From JALYYC01 sp039922495 (lineage in GTDB: Bacteria > Chloroflexota > Dormibacteria > CF-121): DNA of 64,000 bases. Under the pieces are notes generated by a model. That model ran no database searches. It worked only from the letters and a program-made list of their open reading frames with translations, and had not been told where the DNA came from. The stretch lies in the NCBI GenBank assembly GCA_039922495.1, contig JBDTEO010000037.1, forward strand, positions 3,291 through 67,290. The letters are read 5' to 3'. A program made the translations under genes and the position numbers. Each line of letters starts with the position of its first letter. Within the stretch, counting starts at the first letter, position 1. Positions 35,879-44,577 of the stretch are shown here, one piece after another.

Positions 35879-37178
35879 GCTTTCCAGATTGAAGGGGACC
35901 TTTGAGCTGCCGGCCGTTTCGCTCGTCGTGCTGAATTTCAACGGCCGCGAACATCTCGAGGCGTGCCTCGGCTCGGTCGTGGCGGTCGAGTATCCGAAAG
36001 ATCGGCTCGAAGTCCTCCTCTGTGACAACGGCTCCTCCGACGGGTCGGTCGGGTACGTCAAGGAGCGCTTTCCCGGAGTCCGAGTGGTTGCGCTTGACCG
36101 GAATTACGGGTTTGCGGAAGGCAACAACCGCGCCGCCGCCCAAGCGACGCACCCCTGGGTGGGCTTTCTCAACAACGACATGCGCGTCGAGCCCAGCTGG
36201 TTACGCAACCTCGTCGAGCCGCTCGCCGAGCAGCCCCGGCTCGCCTGCTTGAGTTCCCGGATCCTGAACTGGGAGGGTAGCGCCATTGACTTCATTGGCG
36301 CGGGGATCAACTTCCAGGGGTTCGGCTTCCAGTTCGACTTCGGCCACAAGCAGTCATCTCGTGATGTTCCTCGCCGGCTCCTGAGCCCGTGCGGTGGCGC
36401 GATGGTGATCCGGCGCGAGCTGTTCCGGGAGATAGGTGGATTCGACCCCGACTACTTTGGCTTCTACGAAGACGCTGACCTCGGCTGGCGGCTGAACCTC
36501 CTTGGGCATGATGTCTGGTACACGCCGGCGGCGACGACCTACCACCGGCATCACGGCACCTACAAGCGCTTTCCCGACTACAAGATCCAGGTTCTGTATC
36601 AGCGGAACGCCCTGAGCACTATGTACAAGTGCCTCGACGATGAAAATCTGGCCGCCGCGCTGCCGGCTGCAATTCTGCTCTTGAACGAGAAGGCCTTGCT
36701 GCTGGCCGACGTACGCAGGGCGACGTTCGAAATCGCCGCACGGCCTGGAGCGGCCACCGCCGGGCCCGACGTCCCACCACGTCCGACGATGGCGACCAAA
36801 GCGAGGCGTGCGCTGCGCGAGCAGGGATTCAGGGCGGTCCTCCGGAAAGGTGCGGCGCACGCCCGCGTGCGCGCCGGGCGCCTGGCCAACCGCGGACGTC
36901 AAGTGCTCCTGGCGGACGCCGTTCCGATGCCGAGGGCCGCCGTCAGCCATTATGTCGGCCTCAGCCAGTTTGCGCATAACCTTGAAGCGCTGGCGCAGAA
37001 GCGGAGCTGGCTGCAGCAGCGTCGCGTCCGCACGGACGCCGAAATCCTGCCTCTCTTTCATGTCGCCTTGGAGCCCTCGTATGGCGACCCGAGGTACATC
37101 GATTTTCACCACTGGCTCATCCGCACCCTCGAACTGGATCGGCGCTTCGGCGCCGGCCAGGATTCGGACAGCCCGTAG
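35877..37178 (+). CDS. Family 2 glycosyltransferase (rhamnosyltransferase-like), copy 2
   Basis: The 433-residue protein shows the same motifs as the 33781 gene: SLVVLNFNGREHLEACL, LLCDNGSSDGSV, NYGFAEGNNRAAAQ, VGFLNNDM and FYEDADLGWRLNLLGHDVWY. The two genes are inverted around the methyltransferase at 35067, which suggests an inverted duplication followed by divergence. It converges with the methyltransferase gene at 37210. A TTG at 35889 is an alternative start (see the overlapping -10 box). Confidence 0.87.
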   Translation: MLSRLKGTFELPAVSLVVLNFNGREHLEACLGSVVAVEYPKDRLEVLLCDNGSSDGSVGYVKERFPGVRVVALDRNYGFAEGNNRAAAQATHPWVGFLNNDMRVEPSWLRNLVEPLAEQPRLACLSSRILNWEGSAIDFIGAGINFQGFGFQFDFGHKQSSRDVPRRLLSPCGGAMVIRRELFREIGGFDPDYFGFYEDADLGWRLNLLGHDVWYTPAATTYHRHHGTYKRFPDYKIQVLYQRNALSTMYKCLDDENLAAALPAAILLLNEKALLLADVRRATFEIAARPGAATAGPDVPPRPTMATKARRALREQGFRAVLRKGAAHARVRAGRLANRGRQVLLADAVPMPRAAVSHYVGLSQFAHNLEALAQKRSWLQQRRVRTDAEILPLFHVALEPSYGDPRYIDFHHWLIRTLELDRRFGAGQDSDSP

Positions 37179-37209
37179 CGGAGCGCGTCGGCATGCCAAT
37201 ACCGAAGCC

Positions 37210-38091
37210 CTAGTCGCTCGACACGCTACCCCGCCGTCGTCGGACGGCGTCGCGCAGCGCTCGGTAACCGGGCCGCAATGCGGGGCCGACCGGACTGGTC
37301 GCGACCCGATGCCGAACGCGATGCCAAAGACTCGGACGCGGCGGCCGCACCTCGAAATGGTGGGCATACGTGAGCGTGGGAACATCGGGTCGCAGGAAAC
37401 GCCGACCCGTTCCCTTCGAGAAATGGACATAAAAGCTGCCCAACTCGGGGTGATGACGAACGTCGAAATCATCAACACCAATGAGATCGGAAAACAGGAC
37501 CTTCAGCTCATCGAAAGCGTAGTAGTGGTGCCAGTGCTCAGGCAAGTTCTTGACGTGATTCCAGCACTCTTGATCAAAGGGGATGACGCTCCACGTCATG
37601 CAATGGACGGACATCAAATGAATGACGGCGTGACCGCCTGGAGCAAGGACCCGATACATCTCGCGAAAGAGCAGGTAGGCAATGTGTTTCTCGATGTGCT
37701 GCACGGCAGCGCAGGAGTACAGGACCTGAAAATAATCATCTGGGAAGGGGAAGGTGAACCCGTCGTAGAGCGCAAACTCCGCTCGCGGATCCTTGAATCG
37801 CTCGCGAGCGCGCGTGATCATGTTCTCGGAGATGTCAAGGCCGGTCAGATGAATGGCCGGAAATCCCTCCAGCACGGACTCCATGATCCAGCCGACACCG
37901 CTTCCGAATTCCATGACCCGATCCCCCGGATTCGGACGCGCCATCGGATAGAGGACGTCAAACATGCTGCCGCGGTACCGGTCAGCCCGCGCCCGCAACT
38001 CCTCCAGAGGGACGCCGTCGTGGATCCGGACGTTGAGGCCTTCCAGATTCTCTTCGCGCGTCCATGCCGCCGCATATCCAGTCGTTTCCAC
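37210..38091 (-). CDS. Class I SAM-dependent methyltransferase
   Basis: The 293-residue protein has motif I RVMEFGSGVGWIMESVL, the acidic LTGLDISENMITRARERF, and YFQVLYSCAAVQHIEKH, then MYRVLAPGGHAVIHLMS. The C-terminal ~70 residues are basic and may contact a membrane or polymer. It is the last gene of the long minus-strand cluster that runs from glmU, following a GT2 gene by 43 bases. It is the third methyltransferase of the locus. Confidence 0.82.
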   Translation of the reverse strand: METTGYAAAWTREENLEGLNVRIHDGVPLEELRARADRYRGSMFDVLYPMARPNPGDRVMEFGSGVGWIMESVLEGFPAIHLTGLDISENMITRARERFKDPRAEFALYDGFTFPFPDDYFQVLYSCAAVQHIEKHIAYLLFREMYRVLAPGGHAVIHLMSVHCMTWSVIPFDQECWNHVKNLPEHWHHYYAFDELKVLFSDLIGVDDFDVRHHPELGSFYVHFSKGTGRRFLRPDVPTLTYAHHFEVRPPRPSLWHRVRHRVATSPVGPALRPGYRALRDAVRRRRGSVSSD

Positions 38092-38134
38092 GTCCTAAGT
38101 CACATTACCAGTGGCTCGGCCACCGGCGATCCCG

Positions 38135-39013
38135 TCATGGGCTGACGATCTGTCGACCCTTGAGGGCATTGAAGCCAAGCACGAAGCCGTGGCGGAGCTT
38201 GATTCCAAGCCAGACGGCGGGCGCCAGCGCGGCACCCCACCCGGTTGCATAGTGCTTCCGGTAAAAGATCCACATCGACCGATGGAACTCCCGCAACATT
38301 GGTCGCGGCCGCTTCCCGGTCGTGGCGCCCTTGTGATGCATAACCACCGCCCCGGGGACGTAGTAGATGCGCCCACCCCTTGCCTTGAGTCGAAAGCACA
38401 GGTCGAGGTCGTCTCCGTACATGAAGTAGTCCTCGTCAAAGAAGTCGATCGCTGCCAGAGCATCCCGACGGAACATCATGGCAGCGGCCGTCCCCGCATC
38501 CATCTCTCCTGGACGATCCGGGTCCGCGTAGGTCAGGTTGTAGCGACCAAACCAGCGCGCTCGCGGGAAGAGGCGACTCAGCCCCGAGAGGCGCGCGAGG
38601 GCGACACCAGGAGAGGGGAAACTCCGTCGACAGGCAAGGTCCAGCCGACCGTCGGGCCGGACAACCTTCGGGCCCACGCCGACGGCATCCTCGAGCGAGT
38701 CCAGCGCTGCGCGAAGCGTTTGGACGGCACCAGCTCGCAACTCCGTATCAGGGTTAAGGAGGAAGACAAGGCGCCCGGTTGTACGCCGTAGTGCAACGTT
38801 GTTGGCGCGCGAGAATCCGAGATTGCGGTCGTTCTGGATCACGTGGACCCAGGGATGCGCTGTGCGGACCGCCTCGACACTCCCGTCGGTTGAGGCGTTG
38901 TCGACGACAAAGACCTCGGCGTCGAGCGATTGCCGTTCCAGAGCCAGGCTGTTCAGGCAGGCCACCACGAGGTCCCTGGTATCCAGGTTGACGATTACGA
39001 CTGAGAGATCCAT
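38135..39013 (-). CDS. Family 2 glycosyltransferase
   Basis: The 292-residue GT2 has DLSVVIVNLDTRDLVVACL, VFVVDNASTDGSVEAV, RNLGFSRANNVALR, VFLLNPDTEL and FFDEDYFMYGDDLDLCFRL, the rhamnosyltransferase/WbbL-like arrangement. It overlaps the preceding GT2 gene by 19 bases, so the two are translationally coupled. Confidence 0.88.
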   Translation of the reverse strand: MDLSVVIVNLDTRDLVVACLNSLALERQSLDAEVFVVDNASTDGSVEAVRTAHPWVHVIQNDRNLGFSRANNVALRRTTGRLVFLLNPDTELRAGAVQTLRAALDSLEDAVGVGPKVVRPDGRLDLACRRSFPSPGVALARLSGLSRLFPRARWFGRYNLTYADPDRPGEMDAGTAAAMMFRRDALAAIDFFDEDYFMYGDDLDLCFRLKARGGRIYYVPGAVVMHHKGATTGKRPRPMLREFHRSMWIFYRKHYATGWGAALAPAVWLGIKLRHGFVLGFNALKGRQIVSP

Positions 39014-40020
39014 TGGCGTCGGGAACGTCCAAAGCGGCCCTGGCGGAGTTTCCTGCGGTAGGGGTACGGCTCAAACCAGGTCTCCAGCGCATCGGATGGA
39101 ATTGTCCGCCGTGCCTGAATCACGCGACGCTTCCGGACGGCCTGCGGAATCAACCTGACCGCATCGACGGTTCCGAGCAAGGCCGCAGGGCGCATCAGCG
39201 TCAACTGCAGGAGCTTGGCGCCGGTGAAGGCGATCATCCCCGGCAAGCGGCGGAGCAGCCCGGGCCCGCCATCGTTCTTGATGATCATGAGAATCCGATT
39301 CTTGAAGATATGGCGCTGGATTCGGGTCGAAAACCACGCGCCCGTCCCACCCCGCGCATGAACGCCGACCGCCGTGGGCTCGTACCAGCTTCGCCAACCA
39401 CGAAGCCGGGCCCGCCAGTCCAGGTCGACATCTTCGAGATAGGCGAAGAAGCTCGAGTCAAAGACCTCATCCTCGAGCAGGACATCATCGAGCATGGCGC
39501 GGCGATACAGCGCCGCCGCCGCGCAGACACCAAACACCTCGCCGGGTTCCTTGAACGTCGCGCCGTCAGGCTCCTCCTCGCCGCGATTCGTGGACCAGAT
39601 GTTCCGATACATGACGTGACCGGTCGAATCGATGATCGGGCCCGCCGGCCCGACCGTCGCGCGTAGCAACTTGCCGGTCGCGGAACCGATCGTCGGGTCA
39701 CTCGCGAGGACCCGAACAAGAACGGACACATAGGATGGGGCGATGACGGCGTCATTGTTCAGGATCAGCACGAACTCACCCTGGGCGGCCCGGATCGCCC
39801 GGTTGTTGCCCGCCGCGAAACCGAGGTTGGTCGCGTTACGAATCAGGCGGACGGTGGGGTCGTGCTCGATCTGATCCGCCGATCCGTCGGTTGAGGCGTT
39901 ATCGGCCACGATGACTTCCAGGGGCCGGTAGTCCTGTTCGCGGACGGCGGCCAGGCATCCGGGGAGGTGTTCGGCCCCATTCCAGTTGAGGATCACGACG
40001 GAAACAAGGTTCGGCGTCAC
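38995..40020 (-). CDS. Family 2 glycosyltransferase
   Basis: The 341-residue GT2 has VSVVILNWNGAEHLPGCL, VIVADNASTDGSADQIE, TNLGFAAGNNRAI, FVLILNNDAV and FFAYLEDVDLDWRARLRGW. The C-terminal 100 residues are hydrophobic and basic (MIAFTGAKLLQLTLMRPAAL), likely membrane-associated. It overlaps the GT4 gene upstream (ATGA) and the next GT2 gene downstream. Confidence 0.88.
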   Translation of the reverse strand: MTPNLVSVVILNWNGAEHLPGCLAAVREQDYRPLEVIVADNASTDGSADQIEHDPTVRLIRNATNLGFAAGNNRAIRAAQGEFVLILNNDAVIAPSYVSVLVRVLASDPTIGSATGKLLRATVGPAGPIIDSTGHVMYRNIWSTNRGEEEPDGATFKEPGEVFGVCAAAALYRRAMLDDVLLEDEVFDSSFFAYLEDVDLDWRARLRGWRSWYEPTAVGVHARGGTGAWFSTRIQRHIFKNRILMIIKNDGGPGLLRRLPGMIAFTGAKLLQLTLMRPAALLGTVDAVRLIPQAVRKRRVIQARRTIPSDALETWFEPYPYRRKLRQGRFGRSRRQWISQS

Positions 40021-41387
40021 AAGCGGCCACGCTGAAGGCGACGCAGCGCCCTGGAGGTGACACCGGCAAAACCCTCCGACCGCCAGACGGCGGCCACCCT
40101 TCTCGCCACGCCAGGCAGTTGACGCGGGTCGCTCACCGCGAGGCCCGCGCGGCGGCCGTCAATCCTGGGATAGATCAGGCCGCTCTTGCCGGCGTCGGCC
40201 GCGCGGTAGGGCGTTTCGCAGTAGGCCACGAGCGGCTTTGCCACCCGCCCCCAGGTGAACTGGCGAGACAGCGTCGACGACATCGACGCCATCCGCGCCC
40301 GACGTTCGGGATCTCTGGCAAGCTGCAGCAATGCCTCGGCGAGGGCATCGACATCGCCTTCGGGAACGTTCACCCCCGCTCCAACCGCGGCCGCGGCGTC
40401 CGTCAGGGTGTCCCCGCCGGTGGACACGACCGGCAAACCAGCCCAGAGGTAGTCAAGAACCCGGGTGCGGAATGAAAACTGCGTCTCGATCTCCTTGAAA
40501 GCCAGGCTGACCCCGATGTCGGCATCGCAAAGGTAATTCTCACGCTCGCCATAGGGGATCCAACCGCGATTAAAGAAGACCTGCTGGTCGGTCAGCCCAA
40601 GATCGTCGGACAGGCGCGCGGCCTCGCCCACCATGGCCATCTGTGGCATCTCGGGATTCGGATGGCTCACACCCATGAAGAAGAGCTTGATGGCCGGGCG
40701 CTCCTGTTTGAGCTTCCCGACCGCCCTGATGGCGGTGAGGGGGTCGAACCAGTTCCAGATACCTCCACCCCACAGGACGACGACGTCCGTCGCGTCAATT
40801 CCGGATACCACGCCTTTGATCGCCGGAGCGGATCGTCGCGGCGGCCGATCCTTCAGGCCGAAGGGAACAATCTCGATGAGCCGCCGCAACGTCGGGTCCT
40901 GGGCGAACGTGTAGGGATTGACCCGGTTGGCGGCCATCAGCGCACCAAGCCAGAAGTCGCGCTGGCGCTCACTGGCACAGAAAAGAAAGTCCGCGCGTTC
41001 GAGCTGCTCGAGGGTGACGTCGAGGTCGTGCTGATGCACCCTCGTCCGGTCGGACAGGCCGAGGTCGTCGTGCATGTGCAGGTTTTCGAGGACGAACGGA
41101 TCGAAGATGTCCATCGCGAGATATCGCGCCCGGCGCGGAATCACCGGGTAATGCCGGAGCAGATAGCCGAACGCGACGACTACATCGTGCGAATCCACGA
41201 GAGTTTCCATAGCGTTTCCCGCATAGCACGCGATGGTGACCTCGGACGAGCTCAGGCCTGATTGATTCGGCGTCCCGATGGTCACCGGGACGGTTCGTGC
41301 CAGGACGTGGGCCAATTCCCATACCCGGATCGCGGGTCCTGCCATGGTCTTCGTCATGGGTTCGTGAGTCAGGAAGAGGACGCTCAT
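40017..41387 (-). CDS. GT4-type glycosyltransferase (GT-B fold)
   Basis: The 456-residue protein begins MSVLFLTHEPMTKTMAGPA, a GT-B acceptor-domain start. The C-terminal donor domain carries VVVLWGGGIWNWFDPLTAIR, FNRGWIPYGERENYLCDADI and RTRVLDYLWAGLPVVSTGG, where the last resembles the EX7E-like nucleotide-sugar site of GT4 enzymes. It follows the wzt gene by ten bases. Confidence 0.83.
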   Translation of the reverse strand: MSVLFLTHEPMTKTMAGPAIRVWELAHVLARTVPVTIGTPNQSGLSSSEVTIACYAGNAMETLVDSHDVVVAFGYLLRHYPVIPRRARYLAMDIFDPFVLENLHMHDDLGLSDRTRVHQHDLDVTLEQLERADFLFCASERQRDFWLGALMAANRVNPYTFAQDPTLRRLIEIVPFGLKDRPPRRSAPAIKGVVSGIDATDVVVLWGGGIWNWFDPLTAIRAVGKLKQERPAIKLFFMGVSHPNPEMPQMAMVGEAARLSDDLGLTDQQVFFNRGWIPYGERENYLCDADIGVSLAFKEIETQFSFRTRVLDYLWAGLPVVSTGGDTLTDAAAAVGAGVNVPEGDVDALAEALLQLARDPERRARMASMSSTLSRQFTWGRVAKPLVAYCETPYRAADAGKSGLIYPRIDGRRAGLAVSDPRQLPGVARRVAAVWRSEGFAGVTSRALRRLQRGRL

Positions 41388-41397
41388 TGTCGCCGGC

Positions 41398-42627
41398 TTA
41401 GCTGGCGGATTCTGCCTTCAACTCCACCCCGGGCTTGTGCCATTGGCCCGGCATATAGACGAGGCCCCCCGCCGACACCACGTCGGGGCGGACCCGGAAT
41501 TCAATGCGGCGATCCCAGTGATCGTAGGTGATCCGATCCGCGTCGTCGGTGATCCCGACGGAGAGCAGGTAGCTGCCCTCCATCAGGTTCAACTGGGGGA
41601 TGGTGAACGTAATGTTGCCGTCACCCTGGAGCGTCCCCAGTGGCACCCCGGCGTAGCGCGTATTGGACGCGTAACAGTGAATGCCATCCGATCGGAAAAT
41701 GCTGATCCCGAAGACCGGATTGTCCACTCTCGACTTACAGCGATAGGTGATCGACACCTGGACCGAATCGCCGGCCTTGCACACGTACTGCGGCTGGCCG
41801 GCTCGGTCGAGGATCTCGGCGCTGCCGATTTCGATCTCGCGGGTTCCCCACCGCGCGGTCGTGGCCTGCTCCGCGAGGTGCTCGGGGCGCTCCTGACGGT
41901 GCTTGACATCCTCCAGGTACTGCTTCGTGACCTCCTCGGGATGACCGTCCGAGCGCACCTGTCCTTGATCGATCAGGATGGCACGATCGCAGAAGCGGCG
42001 CACCGACGTCAGGTCGTGGGAGACAAGGACGATCGTCTTCCGCTGGCGCCGGAACTCGTTGATCCGATCGAAACATTTCCGTTCGAAGTCGGCGTCCCCG
42101 ACGGCAAGGACCTCGTCGATCAACAACACGTCCGGGTCGACGTTCACCGCAATGGCGAAGCCGAGGCGCATGTACATCCCGGTCGAGTAGGTTTTCACCG
42201 GGTTGTCGATGAACCGCGCGAGGTCGGCAAAGTCGATGATCTCATCCAGGCGCTCACGGATCACATCCCGGCGGAGGCCGAGCAGGGCTCCGTTGAGAAA
42301 GATGTTTTCCCTGCCGGTGTAATCCGGGTGAAAGCCGGTGCCGAGTTCGAGGAGCGCCGAGATCCTCCCATTGACATTGAGATGACCTTTGTTCGGGTAG
42401 AGGATGCCGGCGAGGAGCTTGAGCACCGTGCTCTTCCCCGATCCGTTGGCCCCGATGATGCCGACCGTTGACCCCGGTTGCACGGCGAAGCTCACATTTC
42501 GGAGTGCCCAGAATTCATCGAAGGCACCACGTCGCCGCCGGAGGAGGACCTCCTTCAGGGAGTCGTATCGACGGCTGTAAGTCCGGAACTTCTTGGAAAC
42601 GTCGTCGAGGATGACGGCAGGCAGCAC
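41398..42627 (-). CDS. wzt: ABC exporter ATP-binding protein for surface polysaccharide, with Wzt-like C-terminal domain
   Basis: The 409-residue protein couples ATP hydrolysis to export of undecaprenyl-linked glycan across the inner membrane. Walker A is GIIGANGSGKSTVLKLLAG, Walker B PDVLLIDEVLAVGD, and the H-loop is IVLVSHDLTSV. After the ATPase domain (about 1-245), the C-terminal ~160 residues form a beta-sandwich like Wzt_C (EIEIGSAEILDRAG.., VQVSITYRCKSRVDNPVFGI), which recognises the modified non-reducing end of the chain in O9a-type systems. The GTG start directly follows the wzm stop. Confidence 0.92.
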   Translation of the reverse strand: MLPAVILDDVSKKFRTYSRRYDSLKEVLLRRRRGAFDEFWALRNVSFAVQPGSTVGIIGANGSGKSTVLKLLAGILYPNKGHLNVNGRISALLELGTGFHPDYTGRENIFLNGALLGLRRDVIRERLDEIIDFADLARFIDNPVKTYSTGMYMRLGFAIAVNVDPDVLLIDEVLAVGDADFERKCFDRINEFRRQRKTIVLVSHDLTSVRRFCDRAILIDQGQVRSDGHPEEVTKQYLEDVKHRQERPEHLAEQATTARWGTREIEIGSAEILDRAGQPQYVCKAGDSVQVSITYRCKSRVDNPVFGISIFRSDGIHCYASNTRYAGVPLGTLQGDGNITFTIPQLNLMEGSYLLSVGITDDADRITYDHWDRRIEFRVRPDVVSAGGLVYMPGQWHKPGVELKAESAS

Positions 42628-43479
42628 CTAAACCTCTTCAGCGAAGCGGCGGCTGAGCCGGCCGAACACGATGATGCCCAGGAGGAGGCTCAGGCCGGCG
42701 ACCGCGGCAAACAGGACGAGATAGCCGACCGAGGGGATCCGCCCGTAGAACCAAATGGCCTGGAAGGAGGAGATATCCCACGCCATCGGGTTCAGCAATA
42801 GGATCGGTCGGAGCCTGGGAGGCACGAAGTCGATCGAATAGACGACCGGCGTCAAGAAGAACCAGGCGGTCAGGAAGACACCCACGAAGTACTGGACGTC
42901 GCGGAAATATACCTGGGCGGCGGCCAGGATCGCGCCCAGGCCGAAGGTGAACGTGACCTGCAGCAGCACGAGCAGCGGCAGCAGCAGGATGGACCAGCCG
43001 AGATGCGGATGCAAGACGACCGTCAGAATCGCCAGCAGGCCGAGGCTGATCAGGAAATTGACCGAGCCGGAGAGGACCGCGGACAGCGGGAGCACCTGGC
43101 GGGGAAAGGCGACCTTACTCACGATGCCACGACTGTCGGTCACCGATGTCGTCGCCTGGATCAGGCTCTGGGCAAACGCGTTCCAGGGGACCAATCCCGC
43201 GAGCAAAAACACTGGATACGGATGGATGTTCACCCGAACGATTAGCGAGAAGACCAGCGTGTACACCAGCATCAGCAAGAGCGGGTTCAGCAGCGACCAG
43301 AAAATGCCGAAGAAGGAGCCCCGATACTTCGTCTTCAGGTCGCGGGCGACCAGGTTCGTCAGCAATTCCGAGTAGGCGACGATCTCGTCCAACCATTGCC
43401 GCAATCCGATCGTCTGCGGGCGGGCTCTGGGGGGCTCCGCGTCCTCCGAATAAACGGCGACGGTTTCGGTTCTCCGCAT
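42628..43479 (-). CDS. wzm: ABC-2 type polysaccharide export permease
   Basis: The 283-residue membrane protein has six hydrophobic segments and the ABC2_membrane pattern FFGIFWSLLNPLLLMLVYTLVF and AFPRQVLPLSAVLSGSVNFL (each shown only in part as family hallmarks). The N-terminal AYSELLTNLVARDLKTKYRG is typical of the Wzm/TagG family. It forms the transmembrane half of the exporter with the adjacent wzt product; the stop and the wzt start are contiguous. Confidence 0.92.
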   Translation of the reverse strand: MRRTETVAVYSEDAEPPRARPQTIGLRQWLDEIVAYSELLTNLVARDLKTKYRGSFFGIFWSLLNPLLLMLVYTLVFSLIVRVNIHPYPVFLLAGLVPWNAFAQSLIQATTSVTDSRGIVSKVAFPRQVLPLSAVLSGSVNFLISLGLLAILTVVLHPHLGWSILLLPLLVLLQVTFTFGLGAILAAAQVYFRDVQYFVGVFLTAWFFLTPVVYSIDFVPPRLRPILLLNPMAWDISSFQAIWFYGRIPSVGYLVLFAAVAGLSLLLGIIVFGRLSRRFAEEV

Positions 43480-43500
43480 GCTGCCCCATATGGTAGGAGC

Positions 43501-44568
43501 TCAGGGAGTCAGGTCCACCTCGGAGTGATCACCAAGCATCAGGCGCAGCGCCCTGGGAAGCGTCGCGCTGCGCCGAATCACCACGTCCTTGCCAATCAGG
43601 CTGTCCTCGATACGGGTCGGCGCGTCGAGGACCTTGCTGTTCTCGAGGATGATCGAATGCTCGATCTCGCTATTGCGGATCTCGACTCCGTGATAGATCG
43701 ACGTGAACGGGCCGATATAGGAGTTCACAATCCGGGTTCGCTCACCAATGATGGCCGGTCCGCGAACGACGCTGTCGATGATCTCGGTTGTGTCAGTGGT
43801 GACGACCCGACCGATGAGCTTTGAGGAGCCCCGAATTGATCCGTTGACGCCCCGATCGATGCTTTCGAGCACCATCCGGTTGGCCTCGAGCATATCTTCA
43901 AGACGGCCGGTGTCCTTCCACCAGCCGTCGATCACGTGAGGCTCGACCTTGGCTCCATGATCCATCAACCATTGGATGGCGTCGGTGATCTCCAGCTCGC
44001 CACGTGCGGACGGCTTGATGGCATGAACAGCCTCAAAGATCCTGGCCGTGAAGAGGTAGACGCCCACCAGGGCTAGATCCGACTTCGGATGCGCAGGCTT
44101 CTCCTCGAGTCCGACCACCTGGCCATCTCGCAGTTCCGCAACCCCGAACCGCTCGGGCGCGGCGACGCGAGCCAGCAGGATGAGGGCGTCCGGCTGACTT
44201 TTCCGGAATTGACCGACGAAACCAGTGATTCCGTCGATCACGAGGTTGTCGCCCAGATACATCACGAAGGGCTCGCCCGCGAGGTAGCCCTCAGCTTCTT
44301 TGACCGCATGCGCCAGACCTGCCGGCGCGCTTTGACGAATGAACGTAACCCGGGCACCCCAGCGGCTCCCGTCTCCAACAGCCGCCCGGATCTCCGCCTC
44401 GGTGTCGCCGACGATCATGCCAATGTCCGTGATCCCCGCCGCCACGACGGCCTCCATGGCATAAAAGAGGATGGGTTTGTTGGCCACCGGGACCAGTTGT
44501 TTGGCGCTCGTATGGGTGATCGGTCGAAGTCGCGTCCCGCGACCACCGCTGAGGATGAGGGCTTTCAA
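43501..44568 (-). CDS. rfbA: Glucose-1-phosphate thymidylyltransferase, long form
   Basis: The 355-residue enzyme makes dTDP-glucose from glucose-1-phosphate and dTTP, opening the dTDP-deoxysugar pathway. The nucleotidyltransferase signature is MKALILSGGRGTRLRPITHT, with ANKPILFYAMEAV and FVMYLGDNLV. The extra C-terminal ~110 residues form left-handed beta-helix hexapeptide-like repeats (VRGPAIIGERTRIVNSYIGP), the feature of the long RmlA form. It starts at TTG nine bases after the upstream stop. Confidence 0.92.
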   Translation of the reverse strand: MKALILSGGRGTRLRPITHTSAKQLVPVANKPILFYAMEAVVAAGITDIGMIVGDTEAEIRAAVGDGSRWGARVTFIRQSAPAGLAHAVKEAEGYLAGEPFVMYLGDNLVIDGITGFVGQFRKSQPDALILLARVAAPERFGVAELRDGQVVGLEEKPAHPKSDLALVGVYLFTARIFEAVHAIKPSARGELEITDAIQWLMDHGAKVEPHVIDGWWKDTGRLEDMLEANRMVLESIDRGVNGSIRGSSKLIGRVVTTDTTEIIDSVVRGPAIIGERTRIVNSYIGPFTSIYHGVEIRNSEIEHSIILENSKVLDAPTRIEDSLIGKDVVIRRSATLPRALRLMLGDHSEVDLTP

Positions 44569-44577
44569 CCGGCCAAC

